Shown in pieces: positions 45,539 through 53,967 of a stretch of DNA of 64,000 nt. The DNA is from Desulfomonilaceae bacterium (GTDB lineage Bacteria > Desulfobacterota > Desulfomonilia > Desulfomonilales > Desulfomonilaceae). The translations under genes were made by a program, and so were the position numbers. The stretch is taken from NCBI GenBank assembly GCA_041662605.1, contig JBAZSD010000003.1, forward strand, positions 62,001-126,000. Direction: 5' to 3'. How positions within the stretch are numbered: position 1 is the stretch's first letter; each line of letters starts with the position of its first letter. The notes beneath the pieces are model-generated. The model was not told the origin of the DNA. It was given only the letters and a program-made list of their open reading frames with translations, and did no database searches.

Positions 45539-46717
45539 TTATAGCCGGCCCCGCGCTTCTTCTGTTGCCCGTCCGTTCGAAAGTTCCATCCCGGCTTTCA
45601 GCGCCAAAGCAAGTCTAAAAGCGGCTTTTTCGGCAAGTGATTCAGCTTGTAACATGCACTCAGTTAAACTAATTGGCCCTTGCGTTATGCTTAACAATGC
45701 GTGAATTCCATGTTCCAAAATGGCCTCTGCGCCATCGCCCAAACTTCCCGACAAGCAGACCGCAACTTTGTTATATTTTTGTGCCAATTCACCCACACCA
45801 ATTGGAGCCTTTCCAAATGATGTCTGCGCATCTGTTTTACCTTCCCCTGTTATTACCAGTTCAGCATTCTTCACCGATTCTTCCATTCCAGTTGCTTCTA
45901 TTACGATTTCTATGCCCGGCCTTAATACTGCGTTGGTAAAATACATTAATCCAGCCGCCATTCCTCCGGCAGCGCCGGCTCCAGGTTTTTCAGCGACATC
46001 TTTTCCCGTGAAAGTGCGAGCCACTTCTGCAAATACCCTCAATGCGTTGTCGAGTTCGATTACATCTTCTGGCGAAGCGCCTTTCTGGGGCCCGTAGACT
46101 TCTGAAGCCCCATTTGGGCCAAACAAAGGATTGTCAACATCACATGCCACCAATATTGAGGTGTCCTTGATGCGATTGTCTATTCCTGAAAGATCAATGT
46201 GTTTCAGGTCAGATAATGCTGCTCCACCAGAAGCAAGCTCGTTCCCGCTAGAATCTAAAAATCTAACCCCTAGAGCAGTGGCCATTCCTGATCCACCGTC
46301 ATTAGTAGCGCTTCCTCCCAATCCGACAATTATTTTCCTGCATCCATAATCCATAGCCTTAATTATGAGCTGTCCGGTTCCATACGATGAAGAAATCCTA
46401 GGATTTCTTTTGTCATCAGGGAGCAAAGTTAGTCCTGATGCGGCGGCCATTTCAATAATGGCCGTCTGCCCATCCCCAAGAATACCCCAAAACGATTTTA
46501 TCTTATCTCCTAACGGTCCCTGAACGTAACATTGGCGAACGATTCCATTTGTTGCAGCGACCATTGCATCGACTGTCCCTTCACCGCCGTCGGCAATTGG
46601 AATTTTTACTATCGATGCGGACTGAAACACTTTTAACAGGCCCGTTTCTATGGCGTTTGCTACCTGAAGAGCTGAAAGACTACCTTTAAACGAATCTGGA
46701 GCGATGACTATGCGCAT
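45539..46717 (-). CDS. glxK: Glycerate kinase, GlxK/GarK family
   Basis: 392 residues. The family marks are IAPDSFKGSLSA at the start, PIADGGEGTVDA, GLGGSATNDGGSGMA and VITGEGKTDAQTSFGKAP. The enzyme phosphorylates D-glycerate (2- or 3-phosphate depending on the subgroup; GarK/GlxK give 2-phosphoglycerate). The ATG at 46717 is chosen because the conserved N-terminus begins there; 17 upstream codons are open. Standalone gene within the island, with no glycerate-pathway partners next to it. Confidence 0.93.
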   Translation of the reverse strand: MRIVIAPDSFKGSLSALQVANAIETGLLKVFQSASIVKIPIADGGEGTVDAMVAATNGIVRQCYVQGPLGDKIKSFWGILGDGQTAIIEMAAASGLTLLPDDKRNPRISSSYGTGQLIIKAMDYGCRKIIVGLGGSATNDGGSGMATALGVRFLDSSGNELASGGAALSDLKHIDLSGIDNRIKDTSILVACDVDNPLFGPNGASEVYGPQKGASPEDVIELDNALRVFAEVARTFTGKDVAEKPGAGAAGGMAAGLMYFTNAVLRPGIEIVIEATGMEESVKNAELVITGEGKTDAQTSFGKAPIGVGELAQKYNKVAVCLSGSLGDGAEAILEHGIHALLSITQGPISLTECMLQAESLAEKAAFRLALALKAGMELSNGRATEEARGRL

Positions 46718-47303
46718 GATTTTCCCGATCAGTGGTAGTGAAGTTGATTGTGGATTCGCCCATTTCAATCAATGGCAGCCAATTAGAAACGACCTATCCA
46801 AAATTAGCAAGTCTACGGCTTCATTGAGAAGCCATAAAACGCCAGACTTATATATGGTTCCGGATAACTTTCATTTTTTAAGCGGCAGTTCCGCTTGAAG
46901 AGATACCGCAATTCTAATCTCAGCATCATTCATCCACAACATCGTAGTTGGATCATCCCTTAATTCGCGCCTATAACGCTGTTTCCACGCGGATGTGGTT
47001 CAGATAAAGCAAGTATTAGAATCAAAATCACGGACGCGTGGTATTGACCTGGGACGAAGGATTTGATGTGACGGTAATAAGAGACGAATATAATGTTTGT
47101 CTTTGTCGTCATCGCCGCCGCTTTTATTCTGATTCGTTTAAAGAATCTTATACAGTTATGCCACCGTCGATTTTTTCTCAGACCTTTAATCTTCCTTTTC
47201 GATTAGCGACTGACGATACAACGCAAGACAATTCAAATTCCAAACAGACCAGCCAATCCTTATATGATAAAATATAATTGAGATAGGTTGCGACAAAGAA
47301 AGT
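46718..47303. other. Gene-poor stretch with one copy of a diverged repeat
   Basis: No convincing gene. It contains the repeat copy at 46952-47054. A 79-codon open frame from 47038 has no recognisable relative and starts inside the repeat, so I do not call it. Confidence 0.5.
46952..47054. repeat. Diverged ~100-base repeat, copy A
   Basis: Matches copy B at 51202-51308. Shared blocks in the same order and nearly the same spacing are ATCATC, CTTAATTCGCG, AACGC, GATTCAG/GGTTCAG and GCGTGGT-TTGACC-GGGA. In this copy the right arm of the palindrome seen in B is lost. Confidence 0.6.
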
Positions 47304-47558
47304 ATGATCATGAAGATTAACATCGGAAAGATGTCTATGATGGCTGATCTGAATGATAGCCTCACAGCCCGGAAGATATTTGAGGTATTGCCTTTGACGG
47401 CGTCTCTTAATACCTGGGGCGATGAAATTTATTTCTCTATTCCTGTCAATTCTCCATTGGAAGAAACATCCAAAGAGGTTGTAGAGACCGGAGACTTGGG
47501 ATACTGGCCGCCGGGGTCAGCCTTTTGCATCTTTTTCGGAACGACCTCGCAGTTTTGA
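47304..47558 (+). CDS. Cyclophilin-like fold protein (TM1367 type), possibly truncated
   Basis: 84 residues. IKIG-like start, then NDSLTARKIFEVLP, NTWGDEIYFSIPV and DLGYWPPGSAFCIFFG match the small cyclophilin-like family typified by TM1367. Relatives go on after FFG with a P-T-P-x-S segment and ~30 more residues; here a stop comes after TTSQF, so the 3' end seems lost. The ribosome-binding site is weak. Function of the family is not known. Confidence 0.6.
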   Translation: MIMKINIGKMSMMADLNDSLTARKIFEVLPLTASLNTWGDEIYFSIPVNSPLEETSKEVVETGDLGYWPPGSAFCIFFGTTSQF

Positions 47559-47624
47559 GGTGGGGTTTTGATGATTTTCCCCATGCCACAATAGACTTAA
47601 ACCTCGGTTCAGGTTTCATCAAAA

Positions 47625-48206
47625 ATGAGAGAGATTCTAAGCATTCTGCTAGGCTTCCTGCCCTGGATTGTTTTTGGGGCTATTTCCGGGCCATCCCTGT
47701 TCAGGTTGAAGGCCGCCATAATCGCAGCCCTAGCCCTGGTGCTGGTCATGGGCTACAAACAGCTGTCCAAGGGGTTCATCCTGACCTGGGGCTCGCTGTT
47801 CTTTTTCGGCTTCAACCTAGTCATGGTGGTGCTATTTGAAAACTTCTGGGTGATCAAAAACCTGGATATCCTGACCAACGGGAGCCTGGCGGCCATCGCC
47901 TGCGTGTCTATTTTCCTGGGCAAACCTTTTGTCCTGCAATATGCCCGAGAGACTGTGCCCCCCGAGCGGCAGGCATCCCCAGTTTTCTACCGGAATTGTT
48001 GGACCCTCTCGCTAATGTGGATGGTGATATTTCTAATCGCCGCGGGCATGAGCGGGGCGAAAACTTACGGCTGGTGGGAAGGCGGGATCGGCTATCAGGC
48101 GGTATCCCTGGGTTTGATCGGGTCGGGACTGTGGCTCAACCATTGGTATCCCCAATATGTGGCCCGTAGGACAAAGACAGGAGTTGACCCGGATCGTCCT
48201 GGATGA
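47625..48206 (+). CDS. Six-span membrane protein, paralogue of the one at 43.4-44.1 kb
   Basis: 193 residues with six hydrophobic spans and a short polar tail. It shares with the 43361-44131 protein the central pattern PF-x-Y/L-H/Q-A/F-xx-P-xxx-SP-I/V-F and the order of spans. Not assigned to a named family by me. It stands alone, 66 bases after the cyclophilin-like gene, without a flavoprotein partner, and its start has only a weak ribosome-binding site. Confidence 0.65.
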   Translation: MREILSILLGFLPWIVFGAISGPSLFRLKAAIIAALALVLVMGYKQLSKGFILTWGSLFFFGFNLVMVVLFENFWVIKNLDILTNGSLAAIACVSIFLGKPFVLQYARETVPPERQASPVFYRNCWTLSLMWMVIFLIAAGMSGAKTYGWWEGGIGYQAVSLGLIGSGLWLNHWYPQYVARRTKTGVDPDRPG

Positions 48207-48208
48207 TT

Positions 48209-48401
48209 TCGGATTAAATGGGCAGAGTATTTCAGGATTGGACCATGCCCTTAGCTCCGTAAAAGTTACTGTCGAGGTAGACACGCACGCAATGACGGTA
48301 CGATTGAAGATCTGAGAATCCCAATACCGGCGGTTGAAGCGGTATGAAAACTCAGCCAGGTAGCGGTCGAGATACTTTTCACTGACACCGTGATGGACAC
48401 C
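48209..48401 (-). pseudogene. ISXO2/IS1595-type transposase C-terminal remnant
   Basis: The minus strand reads RGVHHGVSEKYLDRYLAEF, SYRFNRRYWDSQIFNRT and ending near VTFTELRA. This is the C-terminal end of ISXO2-like transposases (family pattern of a H-x-GVS-xKYL lead and EF-x-RFNRR). The catalytic DDE part is absent and no terminal repeats were seen. Confidence 0.75.
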
Positions 48402-48590
48402 GCGTATGTTTCCTGGCTCATCCGGTAAGTGCGCGCGTGACAATTCCTAGAAACCTCCAAGGGGATGGAAAATCTCACTCTGAGACCTCAAACCCGACCT
48501 TCCCCTCAATTGTCTCCCAATGCCCTGACGCTGGAACAGTCCACATGAAAAGGTCTATTTATTTCAAGGCAAATCTTTGGAAATCAAAGA

Positions 48591-48863
48591 TCACTTTATC
48601 GATTCTTTGAGGGCCTTTGCTGCGGTAAACTTTGGAACTTTGGTTTCCGGGATGTTGAGTTTTTCCTGGGTGCGGGGATTCAAACCTGTCCGAGCTTGTC
48701 TGACAATCACGGAGAATTTTCCGAAGCCTGGCAATGAGATTTCGTCGCCCGCAACCAACACGTCGGAAATAGCTGAAAAGACCAGATCGATCGATTCTGA
48801 AGCGAGTCTTTTCGTCATCTGGCCCTTCTCTGCAAGTTTGTCCACCATTTCAGCTTTTGTCAT
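48591..48863 (-). CDS. hup: HU family DNA-binding protein
   Basis: 90 residues, normal HU length. It begins MTKAEMVDKLAEKG, has LPGFGKFSVIVRQAR and the DNA-arm region GLNPRTQEKLNIPE, then PKFTAAKALKE. ATG 48863 has GGAGG 8 bases upstream. HU bends DNA and assists recombination; copies on mobile elements are common. Single gene on this strand. Confidence 0.93.
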   Translation of the reverse strand: MTKAEMVDKLAEKGQMTKRLASESIDLVFSAISDVLVAGDEISLPGFGKFSVIVRQARTGLNPRTQEKLNIPETKVPKFTAAKALKESIK

Positions 48864-49343
48864 GTCCGTTCCTCCCTCGAAATTGTAATCGTATTCCGCC
48901 AAGAATATGAGTTGGGGCTATATAAGACATGACCGCAGAGGGTGTCAAGAGAAGACTATGGGAAATATGAGGTTGGGGCAAGTTCTTGGATTAGACTAGG
49001 TTGAGTTTAGCCCATAAAAAGCTAAACCCACTGTTGCGGTGGCGGGTTTAACAGAATTCGATGAATGGAAGTTTGGCAAGATTAAAGAATCTGAGGCGCT
49101 TCGGCTTCTGCCGATTTATTTTCCAACCGGAAATCTCCGGATTCGTAATGGCCGACACCGTAAAATCTAACAGGTTTCAAGCCAACAGCGAAAACATTCA
49201 AAAGCAGAAAAATTTCTTATGCGAAGGTAACAAAAAACACTTTCCTTCGCCCAGATGTCAGCGCCGCCACAAAGACATTAACGACAGGCCGCCCCGACAG
49301 GCGGTTGTGCTATAAACATACAGAGAGCACGCAAAAGTCACTT
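48864..49343. other. 480-base stretch without a gene
   Basis: No gene supported. Small hairpins are present (TAAACCC 49023-49029 with GGGTTTA 49044-49050). It must hold the hup promoter near its left end. Confidence 0.5.
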
Positions 49344-50255
49344 TCAACTGGCCCAAGCCGTTAGGCTGTCGCCTTTTATTAGGAGACTCAAGAAAGCGGT
49401 TTTGTACGAGGCAAGCGTTCTGCTTTTGCGGGCGATTATGGTGAGGTAGTCCGAGTCAAAATAGTGACCCAGGGTTATAAACTCCAATTTTCTCTGTTTT
49501 AGAATAGAGAGATTCTGGACTATGGTGGCAAAGGATACGCCCAGCCCCATCTCTACATAAAGAGAACTCAGATCTACGTTGGAAGACTCCATAACCACTC
49601 GATAGTTCAGACCAAGCCCCTGGAGTCGTTCTTCTACGTCAAGGCGACCCGTATGCGGTGGATTCTTGGGGTTCAGGATAAGGGGATACTTGACCACATC
49701 ATCCAAGGTCACTCTTTTCAGCAAAGTCAAAGGATGTCCCAACGGAACTATCAAGACTGTATCCACCTTTTCCCATCGCCATGAGATGAGGTCATGGGGC
49801 GCCGCAGACTCCAGAACAAACCCGAAATCTACCTCACCGCTCCTGACAAGCTCAATTACCATTTTCTGTGGGCGGTCCAGAATAGTTAGTTGAACCTCCG
49901 GGAATTGACCAAGATACTCCTGGAGAACTGCAGGGAATAAGTGATAGAGGGTCGTGAAGGGCGCAGCCACACTCAGGGTACCTCTTTGAATTCCCTGGAG
50001 ATCATGCAACGATTCACTGACTGACTCGTACTTTTCTAAAACCTCTTCTGCAAACCCGAAAAACTTCTCTCCTGCGGCGGTGAGCCGCAGTTTTCTACTT
50101 CCAATTCTCTCAATCAACAGACAATCCAGCTCTTCTTCCAGCCTCTTTATTTGCTGGCTCAATGCGGATTGAGTCCTGAACGTGGCTTCGGCGGCCTTTG
50201 TGAAGCTTCTCAGTCGAGCCACGTGATAAAACCCTCTGATTTGCTGCCATTCCAT
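49344..50255 (-). CDS. LysR family transcriptional regulator
   Basis: 303 residues. The N-terminal winged helix-turn-helix reads GFYHVARLRSFTKAA and TQSALSQQIKRLEEELD. The rest is the periplasmic-binding-like effector domain, most similar in pattern to the CysB/Cbl branch. The ATG at 50255 matches the family N-terminus. It is divergent from the thioesterase gene at 50365, so it probably controls that gene from the shared 109-base region. Confidence 0.9.
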   Translation of the reverse strand: MEWQQIRGFYHVARLRSFTKAAEATFRTQSALSQQIKRLEEELDCLLIERIGSRKLRLTAAGEKFFGFAEEVLEKYESVSESLHDLQGIQRGTLSVAAPFTTLYHLFPAVLQEYLGQFPEVQLTILDRPQKMVIELVRSGEVDFGFVLESAAPHDLISWRWEKVDTVLIVPLGHPLTLLKRVTLDDVVKYPLILNPKNPPHTGRLDVEERLQGLGLNYRVVMESSNVDLSSLYVEMGLGVSFATIVQNLSILKQRKLEFITLGHYFDSDYLTIIARKSRTLASYKTAFLSLLIKGDSLTAWAS

Positions 50256-50364
50256 ACTGAATAAGATATCATAATGAGATTCATTAAATATATTAATTTT
50301 ACTTATCAAAATATCACTTCTATCGTTGTCTCAAAAAAGAATGTTCCAACAAAGGGGCGTTGCC

Positions 50365-50808
50365 ATGAAAGATTCTTTGAGATCAGGTTTGACGTTTCAA
50401 TTCAGGTTCACGGTTCCTGAAAACAAAACCGTGCCTTTCCTGTTTCCAGAATCCTTAGAGTTCCAGATGATGCCAAAAGTATTGGCGACAGGATTTATGG
50501 TCGGACTGTTTGAATGGGCATGTATCGAGGCCGTCAACCCACACCTAGACTGGCCGAAGGAGCAAACGGTGGGTATTGGAGTCAGCCTGACGCATTCTGC
50601 CGCAACACCACCGGGACTTACCGTTACAGTGAAGGGAAAGCTCGAAAGGGTAGAGGGGCGTAAGTTGACTTTTTCTCTGTCGGCGGACGACGGAATCGAG
50701 GAAATTTCTAAGGGAACACATGAGAGGTTCGTGATCGACGCTGATAGATTTAATGATAAAATCGCTATGAAAACACGCGGAATAGGCAAACCTCAATTGA
50801 GGCGGTAA
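50365..50808 (+). CDS. FlK-type hotdog thioesterase
   Basis: 147 residues. The pattern MPKVLATGFMVGLFEW and THSAATPPGLTV matches the fluoroacetyl-CoA thioesterase (FlK) family. Counting from ATG 50365, the three FlK catalytic positions Thr42, Glu50 and His76 correspond to Thr42, Glu50 and His77 here. Most relatives act on other acyl-CoA esters and fluoroacetate specificity should not be assumed. AGGGG lies upstream of the ATG. Divergent LysR neighbour. Confidence 0.85.
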   Translation: MKDSLRSGLTFQFRFTVPENKTVPFLFPESLEFQMMPKVLATGFMVGLFEWACIEAVNPHLDWPKEQTVGIGVSLTHSAATPPGLTVTVKGKLERVEGRKLTFSLSADDGIEEISKGTHERFVIDADRFNDKIAMKTRGIGKPQLRR

Positions 50809-51201
50809 CCGCCTAAACGACTTCAAGATCTCAATCTATCGGCCAATGGTAACAGTTTTGGGATTAACGACCAAGCATTTTTTTGAACTATGTGAAATAG
50901 TACACAGGCTACTGGTTCTCACCATTTTGGGTAAGACAGGAACTTTCCGTTTTACCTTGGATAGCTTTTACGGAAAGATTCAAATTATCAAGGACTGAAG
51001 ATTAGAAGAAATCAAAAACTCCTGAAAATGGTTATCGAAAGAGAATTTGAGCTGCAATGGGTTCAGCCGTGAAGAAGTCGGCCAATTTATTTTGGGCAGT
51101 GTACACTTTTGAAACCAATTTGCTCCTTAATATAGATTTGTTGTAACAATTTATGTCATTTTATATTGAATATTGTTTGTGTATGTCCAATCTATATTCC
51201 T
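50809..51201. other. Stretch without a gene between thioesterase gene and palindrome
   Basis: No gene, hairpin terminator or repeat seen. The sequence is AT-rich. The gene-free zone goes on through the repeat at 51202-51308 to the prpF stop. Confidence 0.45.
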
Positions 51202-51244
51202 ATCATCGCTTAATTCGCGTCTGGAACGCGAATTAAGCGATGAT
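51202..51244. repeat. Perfect 19-bp palindromic hairpin
   Basis: Arms 51202-51220 and 51226-51244 are perfect inverted copies with loop CTGGA. No T-run on either side, so it is not a plain terminator. It resembles the end hairpin of a small transposable or REP-like element. Confidence 0.7.
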
Positions 51245-51308
51245 TTGATTCAGGCAAGGGGGAAAACATCAGAAGAAAAAATAAATCGCGTGGTTTTGAC
51301 CAGGGATA
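51202..51308. repeat. Diverged ~100-base repeat, copy B
   Basis: Counterpart of 46952-47054, same orientation. It begins with the 19-bp palindrome and ends with GCGTGGTTTTGACCAGGGA. Copies are 4.25 kb apart and bracket the cyclophilin-like, membrane, transposase-remnant, hup, lysR and thioesterase genes. Confidence 0.6.
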
Positions 51309-51324
51309 GCAAAATCGACAACTG

Positions 51325-52488
51325 TTAGATTAATAAACTCTTCCGGACATATACGTATCCGTCCATTATGATGCGAGCAGTTCGTCCAAAACTTGCCTTG
51401 ATTAAACGTATACCGCCTTGGTTTGATTCTACAACGGTGTTAATGGGAAATACTCCCGACGGGTTTCCAATACGTATGAGTTCCGTTGTAAATATAGATT
51501 TGGAAACAAGATCATTCACCACAGTGCCGGGAATACGGGCTGCAGTACCAGTACACACCGCCGCAGTGCCAGCATAAGCCTCGTGCATATTTTGCTCAAG
51601 CATCTGTCTTGCCACAATATCAATTGAGTCGGCTGGAATTACTTGTTTCGTGGTAAATGAAGTATAATTCTGAGGTTCACTTAAAAAAACCACAAAGGGA
51701 ATGAATGGACTATCTTCAGTAGCCTTACGCCAGTCATCGACAAATCCTATTCTTTGAGCGGCAATCGAGCGGATTTTCTCAAGAACAATCAATTTCTCAG
51801 GCAAATTCTTTATTTCATTTGGGCTCTCTGTCCCCTTTAAGCCTATGGAAATTGCTCTAACAAATACTATCGGATTCCCCGAGTCTATTATTGAAACATC
51901 CAAGTTGCCAATGCCATCTATTTTGAACGTATCCTGCGCATTACCGGTGGGCAAAATTTTACCTGTCGCGGCTCCAGCAGAATCACAAAAATCAAGTTCA
52001 ATACGTGCGCCGGTTCCAGGGACACCTGATATTTGATAGGCGCCTTCAATTACAACTTCATCATCCATCACAGGTATATCTGCTTTGAGTATGCGATTGA
52101 AATTGGTCAAGTGCATGCGAACTGAAGTAAGAGGTTCCTTTTTGTCGATTAGTCCCAAATGTATGGCAACCGGGCCTACTCCGGCGGAGATGTTCCCGCA
52201 GTTGCCAGAATAATCAACATGAGCCTCATTTATTGATACCTGACCAAAAGTGTAATCTATGTCTGCGTCAGGTCTGGTGGGAGGCCCTAAGATAGCGACT
52301 TTGCTAGTTAGTACAGTGGCGCCACCTAGGCCATCAATTTCCCGAATATCAGGACTACCAAAGATGGCCAGAATTATTTTATCGCGCAAAGCTGTGTCAG
52401 TAGGCAATTGTGACCGAAGTAAATAAACGCCACGACTATTCCCTCCCCGAGCAATCACCGCTTTCACCATTATTTGTTGAGGTTCCAT
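51325..52488 (-). CDS. PrpF-family aconitate isomerase-like protein
   Basis: 387 residues. The family segments are ARGGNSRGVYLL near the start (with Ser in the place of an acid-base Cys in some relatives), GGATVLTSKVA, VDYSGNCGNISAGV (catalytic Cys) and a MHEAYAGTAAVCTG segment. PrpF isomerises 2-methylaconitate; GalD and other relatives act on 4-oxalomesaconate or trans-aconitate. No methylcitrate genes are near, so the substrate is open. GGGAG precedes the ATG. A 62-codon gene lies 41 bases upstream. Confidence 0.87.
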   Translation of the reverse strand: MEPQQIMVKAVIARGGNSRGVYLLRSQLPTDTALRDKIILAIFGSPDIREIDGLGGATVLTSKVAILGPPTRPDADIDYTFGQVSINEAHVDYSGNCGNISAGVGPVAIHLGLIDKKEPLTSVRMHLTNFNRILKADIPVMDDEVVIEGAYQISGVPGTGARIELDFCDSAGAATGKILPTGNAQDTFKIDGIGNLDVSIIDSGNPIVFVRAISIGLKGTESPNEIKNLPEKLIVLEKIRSIAAQRIGFVDDWRKATEDSPFIPFVVFLSEPQNYTSFTTKQVIPADSIDIVARQMLEQNMHEAYAGTAAVCTGTAARIPGTVVNDLVSKSIFTTELIRIGNPSGVFPINTVVESNQGGIRLIKASFGRTARIIMDGYVYVRKSLLI

Positions 52489-52529
52489 TCCAGCGAACTC
52501 CCGAGCCTATTTTTTGATATCAGGGTCGG

Positions 52530-52718
52530 TCAAAATAATGGAGAGTTGAAGTGTTTCTTTGCTTCAATTTCAGCTTCAAGATTGTCTGAGCAAAAGTCAT
52601 TCAGAAATTCTTCAGGGTCTGCCCATTCATCGCCGATTATTCCAGGAAGATCTATTTCAGGTTCAATTCCAGTGGATCCAGCCAACGAGATGAAAACCTG
52701 TTTCTTTAGTTCTGACAT
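52530..52718 (-). CDS. Small acidic protein encoded upstream of the prpF-like gene
   Basis: 62 residues, strongly acidic (run DEWADPEEFLNDF), no span or cysteine pattern beyond one Cys. I do not recognise it. It has a good ribosome-binding site (GGGAG 8 bases before the ATG) and sits in the same direction as the prpF-like gene, so it is probably translated and cotranscribed. Confidence 0.5.
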   Translation of the reverse strand: MSELKKQVFISLAGSTGIEPEIDLPGIIGDEWADPEEFLNDFCSDNLEAEIEAKKHFNSPLF

Positions 52719-52840
52719 GATTCAATCTCCCTTTTAAAACCAAATGGAACGAATCACTATCACAATATACACCTAAGGCTCACTCACGGCGACAAATTTT
52801 CTCCCCATGTGTCAATTTTAACGGAGGATAACTTTTACTA

Positions 52841-52882
52841 ATGAATAATCCTTACATTGGCACGAGCGTCGACAGGCGCTGA
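52841..52882 (+). pseudogene. Possible remnant of an antitoxin-like gene start
   Basis: GGAGG at 52823-52827 precedes an ATG that opens MNNPYIGTSVDRR and then a stop. The first nine residues resemble the start of some small HTH antitoxins (pattern M-x-NP-x-IG-S/T-S). The remaining gene is not found. Very short, so this is only a suggestion. Confidence 0.2.
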
Positions 52883-52946
52883 ACAAGTAAATCATCTGGA
52901 TACCTATCTGAATTGATGCGCAGCCCAGATCGGGCCAGCCGGGGTA

Positions 52947-53522
52947 TTAAACAGCGATCCTTTTTAGCAGCCACGCCATGTTTTTGCCGAGGTTTTTCAT
53001 CCCGGCTATTCCCTCTTCGTCTTTTTCAACTTCTCCCTTATTTTGGCCAAAGGCTACATTCCAGTGGATCGATCCTGGAACAATCATTTCGTTGATAAAG
53101 AAAAAATGGTTTATTGTATCGAAGGCGTGAATCGAGCCGGCCCTCCTTGCCACGACCACGGCTGCGCCGGCTTTTAATCTGAACATATTATCATTGGCCC
53201 TGGCCACCATTCCGGATCTATCAATCAGGCCTTTCATTTCTGCTGAAACATCGGCGAAATATGTTGGAGAGCCAAGAATTATTCCGTCAGCTTCTATCAT
53301 CCTTTCAATGACATGGTTCACATAGTCTGTGGCTACTGAGCACTTTTTGTCTTTGTTTTCCATGCACTTATAACAAGCGATGCACCCCCTGACCTTCTTA
53401 CCGGCCAATTCTATCAGTTCGGTCTGAATTCCTTCCTTTTCTAACTCTGCAAGAACGTATTTGATTAACGCTGAGGTGTTCCCTTCTTTTCGAGCGCTCC
53501 CGTTAATCGCCAATACTTTCAT
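52947..53522 (-). CDS. Iron-sulfur flavoprotein-like NAD(P)H-dependent reductase
   Basis: 191 residues, flavodoxin-like. FMN loop INGSARKEGNTSAL, cysteine set CIACYKCMENKDKKC (C-x2-C-x2-C-like, as in archaeal-type Isf), and GSPTYFADVSAEMKGLIDR. Likely an electron-transfer or reductase protein of anaerobes. AAGGAG lies 6 bases before the ATG. It is related to the first domain of the 42.3 kb flavoprotein but lacks the SCP2 part. Confidence 0.88.
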   Translation of the reverse strand: MKVLAINGSARKEGNTSALIKYVLAELEKEGIQTELIELAGKKVRGCIACYKCMENKDKKCSVATDYVNHVIERMIEADGIILGSPTYFADVSAEMKGLIDRSGMVARANDNMFRLKAGAAVVVARRAGSIHAFDTINHFFFINEMIVPGSIHWNVAFGQNKGEVEKDEEGIAGMKNLGKNMAWLLKRIAV

Positions 53523-53699
53523 AATGATCTCCTTAGGTTATTGATATATAATCCTTTAGGAGACGTTGCGGAGGATATCTTGTTGTTGTGATTCAGGCCA
53601 CGGAATCTCGTCGGCACTGGCGTTGCCGGGCATTGCGTGTGGGGCTCATTACAATAGTAATAATTGCCTGTCATGAACGTTTGCCACATCTCTCGCAAT

Positions 53700-53891
53700 T
53701 CATGACCTGCTATGACTCTTCTTCATTTCCAGGACGGCCTGTTTGGTGAACTCAAGGACTGTGTCAAGACGTCGAATTACCACCATCGGCAATATTACAT
53801 CACGATATTTGCCTCTGACATAATGGTATCTGAGCACATTGTCCACTATGGCCCAAATGAAATTTGCTATCCAAGTAAGTGCGTGGAACAT
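53700..53891 (-). pseudogene. hsdM: hsdM (type I restriction-modification M subunit) N-terminal remnant
   Basis: 63 codons read FHALTWIANFIWAIVDN, GKYRDVILPMVVIRRLDTVL and EFTKQAVLEM, the usual start of type I methyltransferase HsdM (IW-x-IAD-xLRG, ILP-x-xVLRRLD). A stop follows and no methylase domain is found. Type I systems are typical of defence regions, so this marks past defence content beside the NACHT gene. Confidence 0.8.
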
Positions 53892-53967
53892 TTTCCATTT
53901 TCCAATTTTCCAGTTATCAAGTTGAAAGGTATTTTGCGTAGAAGGGTAATATGCGATTTATTCAGTG

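Noticed and set aside
47038..47277. 79-codon open frame after repeat copy A
   Set aside because: Starts inside the repeat, has low-complexity polar content and no family resemblance.
49061..49315. 84-codon open frame between hup and lysR
   Set aside because: No ribosome-binding site, unusual composition, no recognisable motif.
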